From positions 1 to 49,628 of IMG/VR virus record IMGVR_UViG_3300030099_004588: DNA of 49,628 nucleotides; one strand, written 5' to 3'. This DNA is from a virus. Below are positions 49,514 to 49,628 of the stretch, piece after piece; positions within the stretch are counted from its first letter, which is position 1, and every line of letters starts with the position of its first letter. The translations under genes were made by a program, and so were the position numbers. The notes beneath the pieces are model-generated. The model was given only the letters and a program-made list of their open reading frames with translations, had not been told where the DNA came from and did not search any database.

Positions 49514-49628
49514 AATTGTTAATTTTTTTTAATTCCTTGACTTTATAAAATATTTCTTGTAACTTCGCCTTTCTATGTAATAGCAGTTCGATTACATAAT
49601 CCTCTTTTAAATTTTTAAATAATCTCTC
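49473..49628 (-). CDS. Partial gene entering from right edge
   Basis: An open - strand frame of 51 residues enters from the right edge (visible part starts ERLFKNLKEDYVIELLLHRK) and stops with TGA at 49473-49475. The visible part is a charged amphipathic helix (KAKLQEIFYKVKELKKI). It overlaps the next gene by 41 bases, more than usual here, so the frame or one of the two starts may be wrong. The start is outside the window. Confidence 0.4.
   Translation of the reverse strand, partial: ERLFKNLKEDYVIELLLHRKAKLQEIFYKVKELKKINNYEANNKCTDILSY

Noticed and set aside
1-49628. tRNA genes, integrase, attachment sites, insertion sequences
   Set aside because: I looked for tRNA-like cloverleaves with GTTCRA arms, integrase or transposase motifs and terminal inverted repeats, and found none that I can support by eye. 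A tRNA scan would settle the first.

Overview
The window is part of the genome of a tailed phage infecting a Bacteroidetes host, most likely a marine flavobacterium. Three signs point to this host: AT-rich DNA, gene starts without Shine-Dalgarno sequences, and promoter boxes of the Bacteroidetes type (TAnnTTTG, in two cases with an upstream TTTG). A fourth sign is a phage gene product carrying a signal peptide and a type IX secretion (T9SS) C-terminal sorting domain, a system confined to Bacteroidetes. There is no integrase or lysogeny module, no tRNA, no CRISPR array and no tape-measure protein. The virion genes resemble those of short-tailed, crAss-like phages: terminase, portal, scaffold, capsid, ring-type connectors, a muzzle-like protein and giant ejected proteins.

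Positions 1-39143 are all on the + strand and hold the late genes. They run: three small basic proteins (1-702); a block of predicted exported proteins (702-4768: T9SS cargo, outer-membrane barrel-like protein, a small membrane protein and a periplasmic thioredoxin-fold protein); lysis (M15 peptidase endolysin 4778-5227, 3TM holin 5230-5616); a fibre or receptor-binding protein (5617-7167); a GroES-like co-chaperonin (7494-8069); packaging (small-subunit candidate, TerL, portal; 8053-12804); and a head cassette with its own strong promoter and terminator (scaffold, major capsid protein, 128-aa protein; 12805-15833). Then come a 292-aa structural candidate closed by a terminator, a promoter, two connector or ring proteins, and a muzzle-like tail protein split over two genes (18822-29183). 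Three internal or ejected virion proteins end with a 2408-aa polyvalent protein carrying an HEIIH metalloprotease motif (31917-39143).

Positions 39197-39721 are the convergent junction: a late terminator, two small convergent genes whose stop codons overlap, and a structured element.

Positions 39722 to the right edge are all on the - strand and hold early genes: many small hypothetical proteins at the right, then Erf annealing protein, RecE-type exonuclease, a HTH protein, an SSB-like protein with a DDLPF tip, a terminator, a helicase-loader candidate, a DnaB helicase, an Nmad1 (DUF1599) protein and two PD-(D/E)XK nucleases, one clear and one tentative. No DNA polymerase, primase or RNA polymerase is recognisable, so these are either host-supplied or lie beyond the right edge. 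Both window edges cut through genes, so the divergent early/late promoter region is outside the window.
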